Positions 33,849 to 41,780 of a DNA stretch of 64,000 bases are shown here, in pieces. Numbering within the stretch: position 1 is the stretch's first letter; the number at the start of each line of letters is the position of its first letter. The notes under the pieces are model-generated. The model made no database searches. It was not told the origin of the DNA and worked only from the letters and a program-made list of their open reading frames with translations. This DNA comes from Pigmentiphaga sp. NML030171 (GTDB taxonomy: Bacteria; Pseudomonadota; Gammaproteobacteria; Burkholderiales; Burkholderiaceae_B), in assembly GCF_002188635.1 (NCBI RefSeq), contig NZ_NINX01000050.1:1-64000 (forward strand), written 5' to 3'. Made by a program: the position numbers and the translations under genes.

Positions 33849-34805
33849 ATGAAGAAACTCGTGTTGGGTCTGGCGTTGTCGTTGGCATCCACTGCCCCGA
33901 TGGCGCAGTCGTTTCCCTCGCAGCCGCTGACGCTGATCGTGCCCTATGCCGCGGGCGGATCGTCCGATGCCCTGGCACGCGCGCTGGCCCAGGTGGTGGG
34001 CAAAGCGGCGGGAGTGTCGGTGGTGGTGGAGAATCGTCCCGGCGGCGGCACCGTCATCGGCACGCAGGCGCTGCTGGCCAAGCCGGCGGATGGGCAGACT
34101 GTGCTGATGATGGCGGCGAGCTTCGTCATCAATCCCTATCTGATCAAGAACCTGCCGTTCGATACGCGCAAGGATTTCCAGCCGGTGACGGCGCTGGCCT
34201 CGAATCCGCATGTGTTGGTGGTCTCGTCCAAGGTGCCCGCCCAGGACCTGAAGGGGTTCATCGACTGGACGAAGGCGCAGCAGGGCAAGGCGAGTTTTTC
34301 GTCCTTCGGCAATGGCTCGTCGGGCCACCTGGGCTTCGAGCTGTTCAAGCAGCGCGCGGGCGTGGAGATGCTGCACGTGCCTTACAAGGGCTCGGCGCCG
34401 GCCACGATGGCGGTGCTGTCGGGCGAGGTGGACGCGACGCTGGGCGACGTGGGCGTGGTGGCGCCGCACATCGCGGCGGGCAAGCTGAAGGCGCTGGCGG
34501 TGTCGGGGGCGAGCCGCTCGGCCGCGCTGCCCGGGGTGCCGACTTTCGCCCAGGCCGGATTGGAGGGGTTCTCGTCGGAAACCTGGATGGGCCTGCTGAC
34601 CCGCGCCGGCGTGGCGCAGGACCGGGTGGAACGTCTGCATGACCTGTTCGCCCAGGCCTTGAAGGACCCGGAGGTGCAGAAGACGCTGCAGCAGCAAGGC
34701 ATGGAGGCCAAGCCCTCGGCCCCGGCCGAGTTCGCGCGTTTCCTGCAGCAGCAGTCGGACCAGTACCGCGTGGCGGTGGAGAAGGCGGGACTCAAGCCGG
34801 AATGA
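33849..34805 (+). CDS. Bug/TctC family solute receptor in the Rid-GntR operon
   Basis: 318 residues. Leader MKKLVLGLALSLASTAPMAQ, binding loop VPYAAGGSSDALARAL, VVVENRPGGGTVIG, then LHVPYKGSAPATMAVLSGEVD. It overlaps the region just after the Rid stop and is presumably translated by coupling. The GntR gene follows 63 bp later. Confidence 0.93.
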   Translation: MKKLVLGLALSLASTAPMAQSFPSQPLTLIVPYAAGGSSDALARALAQVVGKAAGVSVVVENRPGGGTVIGTQALLAKPADGQTVLMMAASFVINPYLIKNLPFDTRKDFQPVTALASNPHVLVVSSKVPAQDLKGFIDWTKAQQGKASFSSFGNGSSGHLGFELFKQRAGVEMLHVPYKGSAPATMAVLSGEVDATLGDVGVVAPHIAAGKLKALAVSGASRSAALPGVPTFAQAGLEGFSSETWMGLLTRAGVAQDRVERLHDLFAQALKDPEVQKTLQQQGMEAKPSAPAEFARFLQQQSDQYRVAVEKAGLKPE

Positions 34806-34868
34806 GCCGAGGCGGGGCGCCCGCGAGGCTACAATCGCGGGCGCACTTGCCACGCTTCATCCATCCGC

Positions 34869-35555
34869 ATGCCCAGACCTTCGAAGACCTCGCGTATTGC
34901 CGCCGCCCGCGACGGCGATGAACATGCCGGTGGCTCGCCCTCGCTGGGCGAGCAGGCCTACGTGGCGGTCAAGCGGATGATCCTGTCGCACGAGCTGCGG
35001 CCGGGCGAGCACATCAATGTCGCGCAGTTGTGCCAGCGGCTGGGCCTGGGCCGCAGTCCCATCCACCTGGCCACGCACCGGCTGGCGCGCGAGGGGCTGG
35101 TGGAGATCCTTCCGCGCAAGGGGCTGCTGGTGAAGGCCGAGACCCTGGACGGTTTCCTGGAACTGATCGCGGCGCGGCAGTTGATCGAGCCTTTCCTGAC
35201 GGGGCTGGCGGTGGATCGCATGCGTCCGGAGATCGTGGAGCAGTTGCAGGAACTGGTGGACGCCGGCTGGGAACGCTACCGCCAGAAGGACCACGCGGGC
35301 GGCATGGAGGTCGACCGGCGTTTCCATCATTTGTTGTACGACACGGCGGACAACCGCACCTTGTCGGATTTCGCGGCGCTGTTGCTCGATCGTTCCATGC
35401 TGCTGTGGTTCCGCCCCAAGGTGGATGCGGGCGAGCGCGCGAACGTGGCGGAGCTGGAGGATCTGCTGGACTGCATCCGGCGCGGCGACCGCGACGGGGC
35501 CGTGCGGACGATGGAAGCGCACGTGGGGTCGATCCGGCAGAAGTACCTGGGTTGA
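34869..35555 (+). CDS. GntR family transcriptional regulator, FCD subfamily
   Basis: 228 residues. After a basic tail, the winged HTH spans about 25-90 (VAVKRMILSHELRPGEHINVAQLCQRLGLGRSPIHLATHRLAREGLV). The FCD all-helical sensor follows, with the metal-site pattern D...H (VDRRFHHLLYD) and the later H of MEAHVGSIRQ. Third gene of the Rid-Bug operon and probably its autoregulator, acting at the repeat at 33406-33432. Confidence 0.88.
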   Translation: MPRPSKTSRIAAARDGDEHAGGSPSLGEQAYVAVKRMILSHELRPGEHINVAQLCQRLGLGRSPIHLATHRLAREGLVEILPRKGLLVKAETLDGFLELIAARQLIEPFLTGLAVDRMRPEIVEQLQELVDAGWERYRQKDHAGGMEVDRRFHHLLYDTADNRTLSDFAALLLDRSMLLWFRPKVDAGERANVAELEDLLDCIRRGDRDGAVRTMEAHVGSIRQKYLG

Positions 35556-35585
35556 GTTCTCCGACTACCTTCCATTTATCTTTCA

Positions 35586-35607
35586 TGTAATGCAAAATTG
35601 CATTACA
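35586..35607. promoter_or_regulatory. Perfect palindrome upstream of vapBC
   Basis: TGTAATGCAA-AA-TTGCATTACA, ten pairs without mismatch, 24 bp before the vapB start. The right arm runs into TACAAT (35604-35609), a good -10 hexamer. This is the expected position and form for VapBC autorepression. Confidence 0.7.
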
Positions 35608-35631
35608 ATGACCGGGTAATGGAGGTAAGCC

Positions 35632-35892
35632 ATGAGCATATTGACCGTGACCGCCCGGGGCCAAGTCACCTTCCGGAAGGAAGTCTTGCAACACCTTGGG
35701 ATCAAGCCGGGCGACAAGATCGAACTGGATCTGCTGCCGGATAATCGGGCCTCCTTGAAAGCCGCGGAGCGGAAAGGATCCTTCCGGGAATTGCGCGGCA
35801 TCCTGAAAGGCAAGACCAACGGCGCCAAGCTAAGCATCGAGGACATCAACGATGCGATAGCGGAAGGTGCCATGAAGGCCGATGGGCAATGA
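35632..35892 (+). CDS. vapB: VapB-like AbrB-family antitoxin
   Basis: 86 residues. The N-terminal SpoVT/AbrB swapped-hairpin domain is LTVTARGQVTFRKEVLQHLGIKPGDKIELDLL (1-45); the tail (RGILKGKTNGAKLSIEDINDAIAEG) is the toxin-neutralising arm. Overlaps the toxin gene by 4 bp (ATGA), the normal coupling in TA pairs. GGAGG precedes the ATG. Confidence 0.9.
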   Translation: MSILTVTARGQVTFRKEVLQHLGIKPGDKIELDLLPDNRASLKAAERKGSFRELRGILKGKTNGAKLSIEDINDAIAEGAMKADGQ

Positions 35893-36284
35893 AAGTTACC
35901 GCCGACACGAACATCATCCTTCGCAGCATCGTTGACGATGACGAAGCCCAAACGACCCGGGCCATCGAGCTACTGGAAACCGCTGACATGGTGGCGGTGA
36001 GCCTCCAGACGCTGTGCGAAGTCGTTTGGGTGTTGCGCGGTCGGTATGAGGTGGACCGCGCGGATATCGCCGTGGCGATCCGCGCGCTTTTGAGCACGAA
36101 CAACGTCGTTGTCAATCGTCCTGCGGCCGAGGCCGGCCTGGCGTTGCTGGAGGCCGGCGGCGATTTTGCCGATGGGGTAATTGCCTATGACGGAACGTGG
36201 CTCGGCGCGGAAACCTTTGTGTCGTTCGACAAGAAGGCGGTGTCTCTGCTAACAAAGCAGGGGTATTCTGCAAAGCTGCTTTGA
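35889..36284 (+). CDS. vapC: VapC-like PIN-domain ribonuclease toxin
   Basis: 131 residues. The four PIN acidic positions are present: D6 in ADTNII, E44 in TLCEVVW, D92/D95 in GGDFADGVIA and D114 in SFDKKA. This fits an active Mg-dependent RNase, usually against tRNA or rRNA. Held by the VapB arm and autoregulated at the palindrome upstream. Intact by length and motifs. Confidence 0.9.
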   Translation: MKVTADTNIILRSIVDDDEAQTTRAIELLETADMVAVSLQTLCEVVWVLRGRYEVDRADIAVAIRALLSTNNVVVNRPAAEAGLALLEAGGDFADGVIAYDGTWLGAETFVSFDKKAVSLLTKQGYSAKLL

Positions 36285-36306
36285 CGAACCATTGCCCGAA
36301 TGACCC

Positions 36307-36999
36307 ATGGCCAAGCTGCCGCCCGCCGAAGTCCTGGACCTGCTGCTCGATGCCATCTGCGTCGTGGACCACGACGGCCGTTTCCTGTCGATCACGGGGG
36401 CGGGCGAGAGCATCTTCGGCTACAAGCCCGAGGAAATGCTGGGCCGCCGCATGATCGAGTTCGTCCATCCCGATGACCGCGCCCGCACGCTGCAGGCGGT
36501 CCAGCGCATCGAGGCCGGCTATCTCCAGCGCTATTTCGAAAACCGCTATGTCCGCAAGGACGGCAGCGTGGCCCACATCATGTGGTCGGCGCGGCTGTCG
36601 GACGACAAGACGCATCGCGTGGCGGTGGCGCGCGACATTTCCGCCCGCGACGAGGTACTGCCGGACGAGCGCCTGAAGCCGGCGGCGGCAGGGGAGACAT
36701 GGCGGCTTTCCTCGGCACCGCCCAGCCTTACCCCGCCCGGATTCGGGCCGATCCCGCTGTCGGCGCAGGACTACAAGGTGCTGCGCGCCCTGGCCAACGG
36801 CACCGGCGAGTGCGTGACGCGCAAGGCCATCGTGCAGGCGCTGGACGAGAACTTCCTGGACTACGACCAGCGCCGCCTGGATACGCAGATGCGCCGTCTG
36901 CGGCGCAAGGTGGAACAGGCGTGCGGGCTGGAATTGCCGGTGTCGACGGTGCGCAGCCAGGGGTTCAAGGTCTACCGGAAGATCGAAGTGGCCGACTAG
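36307..36999 (+). CDS. PAS domain protein with C-terminal winged-helix DNA-binding domain
   Basis: 230 residues. PAS at about 5-112 (LLDAICVVDHDGRFLSITGAGESIFGYKPEEMLGR, then YVRKDGSVAHIMW), a short Pro-rich linker, then an OmpR/PhoB-type winged helix at about 147-228 (LSAQDYKVLRALANGTGECVTRKAIVQAL, RRLDTQMRRLRRKVEQ, TVRSQGFKVY). There is no receiver or kinase domain, so it would be a one-component sensor-regulator. The neighbouring gene sets (vapBC, DUF3348 operon) do not reveal its target. Confidence 0.82.
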   Translation: MAKLPPAEVLDLLLDAICVVDHDGRFLSITGAGESIFGYKPEEMLGRRMIEFVHPDDRARTLQAVQRIEAGYLQRYFENRYVRKDGSVAHIMWSARLSDDKTHRVAVARDISARDEVLPDERLKPAAAGETWRLSSAPPSLTPPGFGPIPLSAQDYKVLRALANGTGECVTRKAIVQALDENFLDYDQRRLDTQMRRLRRKVEQACGLELPVSTVRSQGFKVYRKIEVAD

Positions 37000-37110
37000 G
37001 GCCTGTTCCCGCTCTGTCAATGCAGATGTAACCACTTCTGTTCCCGTTGCCCCAGGCGGTTTGCCGGGCGGCCGGCCGTGTAAACTTCCGGCTTTTGCCC
37101 GTCCGGTCCC

Positions 37111-37851
37111 ATGGCGCACATGTCCGGGCGCACAGGCGCCAGCGGTCCGGCTTTCGTCCGCCTGCTTGCCCGCCTGGCGCACGCCCACGTTCCCACCCCC
37201 CGGCAGCCGCTTGCCGACCGGCTGAGCCTGTGGCTCGGCTGGACCGATGCCATCGCGCTGTCCGCGGTGCTGAGCGGCAACGCGAAAGCGGCGCCCGCCA
37301 GCACGCCTGCCTGCGATACGGCCGCGCGGGAGGACTGCGTGCGGGTGCGGGACGAACTGGCCCAGGCCATCGAGCAGGACAGGGTGCTGCGCCCGGTGCG
37401 CAGCCGCCATCGTCGCGATCCGGCGCTTCTGGTCGATCCGGACGACGACACCGATTTTTCCCGCTACCGCCAGCGCTACCTGGCCAAGCAGCAGCAGATG
37501 GAGACCGGCATCGCGGCCCTGCGCGGCCGGTTGCGCGCCATGCTGGCCGCCGGGTCGCCCGACATGGCGCGGCTGGCGGCCGTGGACGCCGTCATGGAGC
37601 GGGTGCTGGGCACGCAGGAGCGCAACCTGTTGGCCTCGGTGCCCGGCCTGCTGGAAGGCCATTTCCTGCGCCTGCGCAAGGCGGGCCGGGATCCCGCCGA
37701 GAAGACGCAGGAGGCCGGCGCGCCGGCCAGCAACGATCCCGGCCCCTGGCTGGACACCTTCCGCGCGGACATGCGGGGCGTCCTGCTGGCCGAACTGGAT
37801 TTCCGATTTCAACCGGTCGAGGGGCTGCTGGCGGCCCTTCGCGCAAGCTGA
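37111..37851 (+). CDS. DUF3348 family protein, first gene of the ZorAB-like operon
   Basis: 246 residues, cytoplasmic, no signal or membrane segment. Starts LARLAHAHVPTPRQPLADRLSLWLGWTDAIALSAVL, the DUF3348 hallmark, followed by a charged helical middle (ERVL...LLEGHFLRLRKAG) and a C-terminal LLAELDFRFQPVEGLLAAL. Its stop is 10 bp before the MotA-like gene. Conserved beside DUF802, OmpA and DUF2894 genes in Burkholderiales as I recall; no function is known. Likely a cytoplasmic factor acting with the repeat tail of the next protein. Confidence 0.78.
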   Translation: MAHMSGRTGASGPAFVRLLARLAHAHVPTPRQPLADRLSLWLGWTDAIALSAVLSGNAKAAPASTPACDTAAREDCVRVRDELAQAIEQDRVLRPVRSRHRRDPALLVDPDDDTDFSRYRQRYLAKQQQMETGIAALRGRLRAMLAAGSPDMARLAAVDAVMERVLGTQERNLLASVPGLLEGHFLRLRKAGRDPAEKTQEAGAPASNDPGPWLDTFRADMRGVLLAELDFRFQPVEGLLAALRAS

Positions 37852-37861
37852 TTCGTCCTAG

Positions 37862-40447
37862 ATGAGCAGATATCTTCCTTTCGTGGTTTTCTTCGTGGGT
37901 CTGGCCGTCGTGGGCTGGGTGGGCGTGGGCTATGTCGGCTCGAACCTGCTGGCGCTGGCGGTGATCCTGCTGATCGCCGCGTTCTACGTGCTGGGCGGGC
38001 TGGAACTGCGGCGCTTCCACGAGGCGACGTCCTCGCTGGCGCGGGCCACGGCCGACCTGTCGTCCCCGCCATCCAGCCTGGGGACGTGGCTGGAGCAAGT
38101 GCACCCCTCGCTGCGCAACGCCGTCCGGCTGCGCGTCGAGGGCGAAAGGGTGGGGCTGCCGGGCCCGGCGCTGACACCGTACCTGGCCGGACTGCTGGTG
38201 CTGCTGGGCATGCTGGGTACGTTCCTGGGCATGGTGGCGACGCTGCGTGGCACGGGGGTGGCGCTGGAGAGCGCGACCGACCTGCAGGCGATCCGGGCGT
38301 CGCTGGCGGCGCCGGTCAAGGGACTGGGCTTCGCGTTCGGGACGTCGGTGGCCGGCGTGGCGGCATCGGCCATGCTGGGGCTGCTGGCCTCGTTGTGCCG
38401 GCGCGAGCGCCTGCAGGCGGCGCAGGCGCTGGATACGCGCATCGCGACGGTGCTGCGGCCGTATTCGCTGGCCCACCAGCGCGAGGAGTCGTTCAAGCTG
38501 TTGCAGCGGCAGGCGGAGCTGATGCCGGCGCTGGTCGACCGGCTGCAGGCACTGGCGGAGTCCGTGGCCAAACACAACGAGGCCCTGGGCGAGCGCCTGG
38601 CCGCCGGGCAGGAAAGCTTCCACGGCCGGGTCGAGTCCGAGTACCGGCGCCTGGCCGGTTCGGTGGAGCAAAGTCTGAAGGAAAGCCTGGCCGACAGCGC
38701 GCGGGTGGCCGGCGCCACGATCCAGCCGGTGGTCGAGTCCGCGATGGCCGGCCTGGCGCGCGAGACGGCCAGCCTGCACCAGACGGTCACGCAGGCGGTG
38801 CAGCGGCAGCTGGACACGCTGTCCAGCCGCTTCGAAGCCAGCACCGCCACGGTGGCCGGTACCTGGAGCACCGCGCTGGGCGAGCACCGGCGGACCAGCG
38901 ACGCGCTGGCCGGCGACCTGCGCGCGGCGCTGGACGGATTCGCCCGGACTTTCGAGCAGCGCTCGGCCAGCCTGGTCGACGGCGTGTCCGCCCGCCTGGA
39001 GGCGTCGGTGGACAAGGTGTCGTCGACCTGGGGGACGGCGCTGGCGGCACACCAGCAGACCAGCGAGACCCTGTCGGGCGAACTGCGCGCCACCTTCGAC
39101 GGCGTCGCGCAGGCCTTCGCCCGGCGTTCGACCGAGATGGTGGAAACCGTGGCCGCGCGGCTGGAGGGCGTGGCCGGCCAGGTGTCGCAGGCTTGGAATG
39201 CGGCGCTGGCGGGGCACCAGCGTACCAGCGAGGCGCTGGCCGGCGACGTCCGTGCGTCCTTCGAGCGGCTGGCGGGGGATTTCGAGCAGCGTTCGGCGGG
39301 GCTGGTGGACGGGATCGCCGCCCGGCTGGATGCCACGGCCGGGACGGTGTCCGGTGCCTGGAGCATGGCGCTGGACGAGCACCGGCGCACGGGCGAGGCC
39401 CTGGCCGGCGACATGCGTGCGTCCTTCGAGCGTTTCGCGGCCACTTTCGAGCAAGGGGCGGCCAGCCTGGTGGAGCGCGTGGCCGGCCAGCTCGAGGCCA
39501 CGGTCCAGAACGTATCGGGCGCCTGGAACGAGGCGCTCGCGCGGCATGGACAGGTCAGCGAGCAGTTGTCCGGCGACACGCGCCAGGCGCTGGCCGAGGC
39601 CGCGGCCACCTTCGAGCGCCACGCGGTTTCGCTGCTGGACACGGTGGGACAGGCCCATGGCGAGCTGAGGTCCGAGCTGGCCGCGCGCGACGAGGCGCGG
39701 CAGGCGGCATGGACCGGCGCCCTGGAGGCCCTGGCCGGGTCGCTCAGCCAGGAATGGCGCGAGGCCGGCGAGCGGATCGCGGGCCGGCAACAGGAAGTCT
39801 GCGAGACGCTGGCGCGGACGGCGGGCGAGATGACGGCCGAGTCCCAGGCCCATGCGCGCGCCACCATCGCCGAGATCGAGCGGCTGGTGCAGGCAGCCTC
39901 GGAAGCCCCGCTGGCGGCGGCCCGGATCATCGGCGAACTGCGGCAGCAATTGTCCGACGGCATGACCCGCGACAACGCGATGCTGGAAGAGCGCGAGCGC
40001 CTGCTGCAGACGGTGGGCAGCCTGCTGGACACCGTCAACCACGCCAGCACCGAACAGCGGGAGGCGGTCGATGCGCTGGTGGCGGCGTCGGCCGAGATGC
40101 TGGAACGGGTGGGGACGCGCTTCACCGAGCAGGTCGGCGCCGAGACCGACAAGCTGGAGTCCGTGGCCGCGCAGGTCACCGGCAGCGCCGTCGAGGTGGC
40201 CAGCCTGGGCGAGGCGCTGGGCCAGGCGGTCAAGCTGTTCGGCGAGTCCAGCGACAAGCTGATGGAGCATCTGCGCGGCATCGAGGGCGCGCTGGACAAG
40301 GCCATCGCCCGTAGCGACGAGCAGCTTGCCTACTACGTGGCGCAGGCCAAGGACGTGATCGACCTGAGCATGATGTCGCAGAAACAGATCGTCGAGGAGC
40401 TGCGGCAGCTCGACACGCAACGGGCGCCGGTGGGCGACGCGACCTGA
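37862..40447 (+). CDS. MotA/ExbB/ZorA-like membrane protein with DUF802 repeat tail
   Basis: 861 residues. Four membrane segments: about 6-21, 27-45, 105-127 and 153-178. The last two carry the stator signature LLVLLGMLGTFLGMV and GLGFAFGTSVAGVAASAMLGLL with IRASLAAPVKG between them, as in MotA, ExbB and ZorA. After about residue 200 the protein is a long Ala/Arg/Glu-rich cytoplasmic coil, including four full and one partial 55-residue repeats (334 to about 597). ZorA of the Zorya defence system has the same plan: stator plus long intracellular tail. It overlaps the OmpA-like gene by 1 bp (TGATG). Inference: ion-driven rotor whose tail transmits motion or a signal into the cytoplasm. Confidence 0.82.
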   Translation: MSRYLPFVVFFVGLAVVGWVGVGYVGSNLLALAVILLIAAFYVLGGLELRRFHEATSSLARATADLSSPPSSLGTWLEQVHPSLRNAVRLRVEGERVGLPGPALTPYLAGLLVLLGMLGTFLGMVATLRGTGVALESATDLQAIRASLAAPVKGLGFAFGTSVAGVAASAMLGLLASLCRRERLQAAQALDTRIATVLRPYSLAHQREESFKLLQRQAELMPALVDRLQALAESVAKHNEALGERLAAGQESFHGRVESEYRRLAGSVEQSLKESLADSARVAGATIQPVVESAMAGLARETASLHQTVTQAVQRQLDTLSSRFEASTATVAGTWSTALGEHRRTSDALAGDLRAALDGFARTFEQRSASLVDGVSARLEASVDKVSSTWGTALAAHQQTSETLSGELRATFDGVAQAFARRSTEMVETVAARLEGVAGQVSQAWNAALAGHQRTSEALAGDVRASFERLAGDFEQRSAGLVDGIAARLDATAGTVSGAWSMALDEHRRTGEALAGDMRASFERFAATFEQGAASLVERVAGQLEATVQNVSGAWNEALARHGQVSEQLSGDTRQALAEAAATFERHAVSLLDTVGQAHGELRSELAARDEARQAAWTGALEALAGSLSQEWREAGERIAGRQQEVCETLARTAGEMTAESQAHARATIAEIERLVQAASEAPLAAARIIGELRQQLSDGMTRDNAMLEERERLLQTVGSLLDTVNHASTEQREAVDALVAASAEMLERVGTRFTEQVGAETDKLESVAAQVTGSAVEVASLGEALGQAVKLFGESSDKLMEHLRGIEGALDKAIARSDEQLAYYVAQAKDVIDLSMMSQKQIVEELRQLDTQRAPVGDAT
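38861..39655 (+). repeat. Tandem 165-bp coding repeats (55-residue DUF802 units)
   Basis: Units begin at 38861, 39026, 39191, 39356 and 39521 (the last is partial). Each starts with [TA]W-x3-AL-x2-H and goes on with TS-x-AL-x-G-[DE]-[LVM]-RA-x-[FL]-[ED], then FE-Q-R-[SA]-x2-LV-[DE] and ends near [TV]-V-S. All are in frame and exactly 165 bp long. Repeat number could change by recombination, altering tail length in 55-residue steps. Confidence 0.85.
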
Positions 40448-41082
40448 TGGCCGACGATATCGAATCCAACGTCGAGCCGGCATCGCCCGTCTGGGCGGTG
40501 TTCGGCGACCTGATGTCGGTCATGCTGGGGGCCTTCGTGCTGCTCCTGGTGGGCGTGATCGGCACGCAACTGGAGCTGTCCACCAAGCTCGAGGAAGAGG
40601 TGCAGCGCAGGCAGGGCGAGGCGCAGCGGCGGCAGGCCCTGGAGCAGGCGCTGGCCGGACCGCTGGCCGCGGGACGGGTGACGCTGGTCGATGGCCGCAT
40701 CGGCATCAGCGGCAACGTGCTGTTCGCGTTGAACTCCGACGCCCTGCAGCCCGAGGGCCGGCAGTTGCTCAAGAGCCTGGTGGGGCCGCTGGGCGCCTAC
40801 CTGAAGGCCCGCGATGAGATCATCATGGTGAGCGGGTTCACCGACGACAGGCAGATCCGCGAGGGCAACCGCCGCTTCGCCGACAACTGGGAACTGTCGG
40901 CGCAGCGGGCGCTGACGGTCACGCGCGCCCTGATCGACGAGGGCATCCCTTCGTCTTCGGTGTTTGCCGCGGCCTTCGGCGCCGAGCAGCCGGTGGCGCC
41001 CAACGCCGACGAGGACGGCCGTTCGCGCAACCGGCGCGTGGAGATCGCGCCCATGCCCCGGTCTTCCCAGCGCCGTGAGTAA
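40447..41082 (+). CDS. MotB/ZorB-like OmpA-domain protein
   Basis: 211 residues. A short cytoplasmic tail, then one membrane helix (about 15-40, VWAVFGDLMSVMLGAFVLLLVGVIG) with D21 in the place of the ion-carrying Asp of MotB, ExbD and ZorB. A coiled linker follows (LEEEVQRRQGEAQ), then an OmpA peptidoglycan-binding domain with SGFTDDRQ and the closing RSRNRRVEI. No cleaved signal peptide. Start overlaps the preceding stop; the DUF2894 gene overlaps its 3' end. Would anchor the ZorA-like ring to the wall. Confidence 0.85.
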   Translation: MADDIESNVEPASPVWAVFGDLMSVMLGAFVLLLVGVIGTQLELSTKLEEEVQRRQGEAQRRQALEQALAGPLAAGRVTLVDGRIGISGNVLFALNSDALQPEGRQLLKSLVGPLGAYLKARDEIIMVSGFTDDRQIREGNRRFADNWELSAQRALTVTRALIDEGIPSSSVFAAAFGAEQPVAPNADEDGRSRNRRVEIAPMPRSSQRRE

Positions 41083-41677
41083 GGACGTCGTTACCGAGGC
41101 GGCGGCGCTGCTCGATGCTTGGCGGGGGCAGGGAGCCGATCGCGTCGACCCGCTGCGTTTCCATTTCATCGAGGCGCTGGCGCGGCGGGCATCCGGCCAC
41201 GAGGGCGAGGCGCGCCGCGTCCTGGACGAGAAGCTGGCCGCCGCACTGGCGGACTATGCCCGTGACGTGGCGCAGGCCGCGGATGCGAGCGAGGCCGTGG
41301 CGGCGCCCGTGGCCGCCGACGGCCTGACCACGCTGGTGGATCTCCTGTCCGCGAACGGCGCCGCGCTTCAGGATGCCGCCGGCGACATGGCGGTGCTGGA
41401 CTACTTCCGTGGCCTGTGGGCCGAGCTGCGCGTGGGCCGGGAATTGCGGCAGGCCCTGGAGAACGTGCCCGAGAACGCCGGGCCGCTGAATTCGCTGCAT
41501 CTCGTCCACCAATCGCTGATGCTGATGCACGACCTGGCGCCGGGATACCTGCGGCATTTCCTGTCGTATGCCGATACCCTGTCGTGGATGGAGCGCATGA
41601 GCGGCGCCGACCTGTTGCTGGGAGCTGCTGCGCGCGCCGAGGCGCCGAAGAAGGGCGGCAAGGGCAAGCCGGACTGA
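41075..41677 (+). CDS. DUF2894 family protein, last gene of the ZorAB-like operon
   Basis: 200 residues from GTG at 41075, overlapping the previous gene by 8 bp; an upstream in-frame ATG at 40964 would overlap it much more. Cytoplasmic and helical: AALLDAWRGQGADRVDPLRFHFIEALARRA at the start, GPLNSLHLVHQSLMLMHDLAPGYLRHFLSYADTLSWMERM near the end, then a Lys-rich tail. DUF2894 as I recall it. Function unknown; the strict overlap implies fixed stoichiometry with the motor genes. Confidence 0.78.
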   Translation: MSKDVVTEAAALLDAWRGQGADRVDPLRFHFIEALARRASGHEGEARRVLDEKLAAALADYARDVAQAADASEAVAAPVAADGLTTLVDLLSANGAALQDAAGDMAVLDYFRGLWAELRVGRELRQALENVPENAGPLNSLHLVHQSLMLMHDLAPGYLRHFLSYADTLSWMERMSGADLLLGAAARAEAPKKGGKGKPD

Positions 41678-41780
41678 AGCCGGCTCCCGCAGGGCGCGGG
41701 AAAACGTCTATGCTTGGCGGGTCGCCCGGCGCGGCCTCTGCTGGCCCATGCGCCGCCGCCGTTCCCGGAATGCCCGCGCC

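Noticed and set aside
38861-39655. 165-bp tandem repeats as a CRISPR array or other non-coding repeat
   Set aside because: Repeats are in frame, contiguous without spacers, and encode a regular 55-residue helical unit.
37592-40483. Very long open frame on the minus strand antisense to the MotA-like gene
   Set aside because: GC-rich DNA with strong third-position bias keeps the opposite strand open. The translation is low-complexity, lacks domains, and the plus-strand gene has clear membrane and repeat structure.
37111-41677. Calling the operon a bona fide Zorya defence system
   Set aside because: No ZorC, ZorD or ZorE-like protein is encoded beside it; only the motor half resembles Zorya, so only a Zorya-like motor is claimed.
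41690-41740. CCCGC/GCGGG hairpin after the DUF2894 gene as a terminator
   Set aside because: Followed by AAAAC rather than T; short stem. Not supported.
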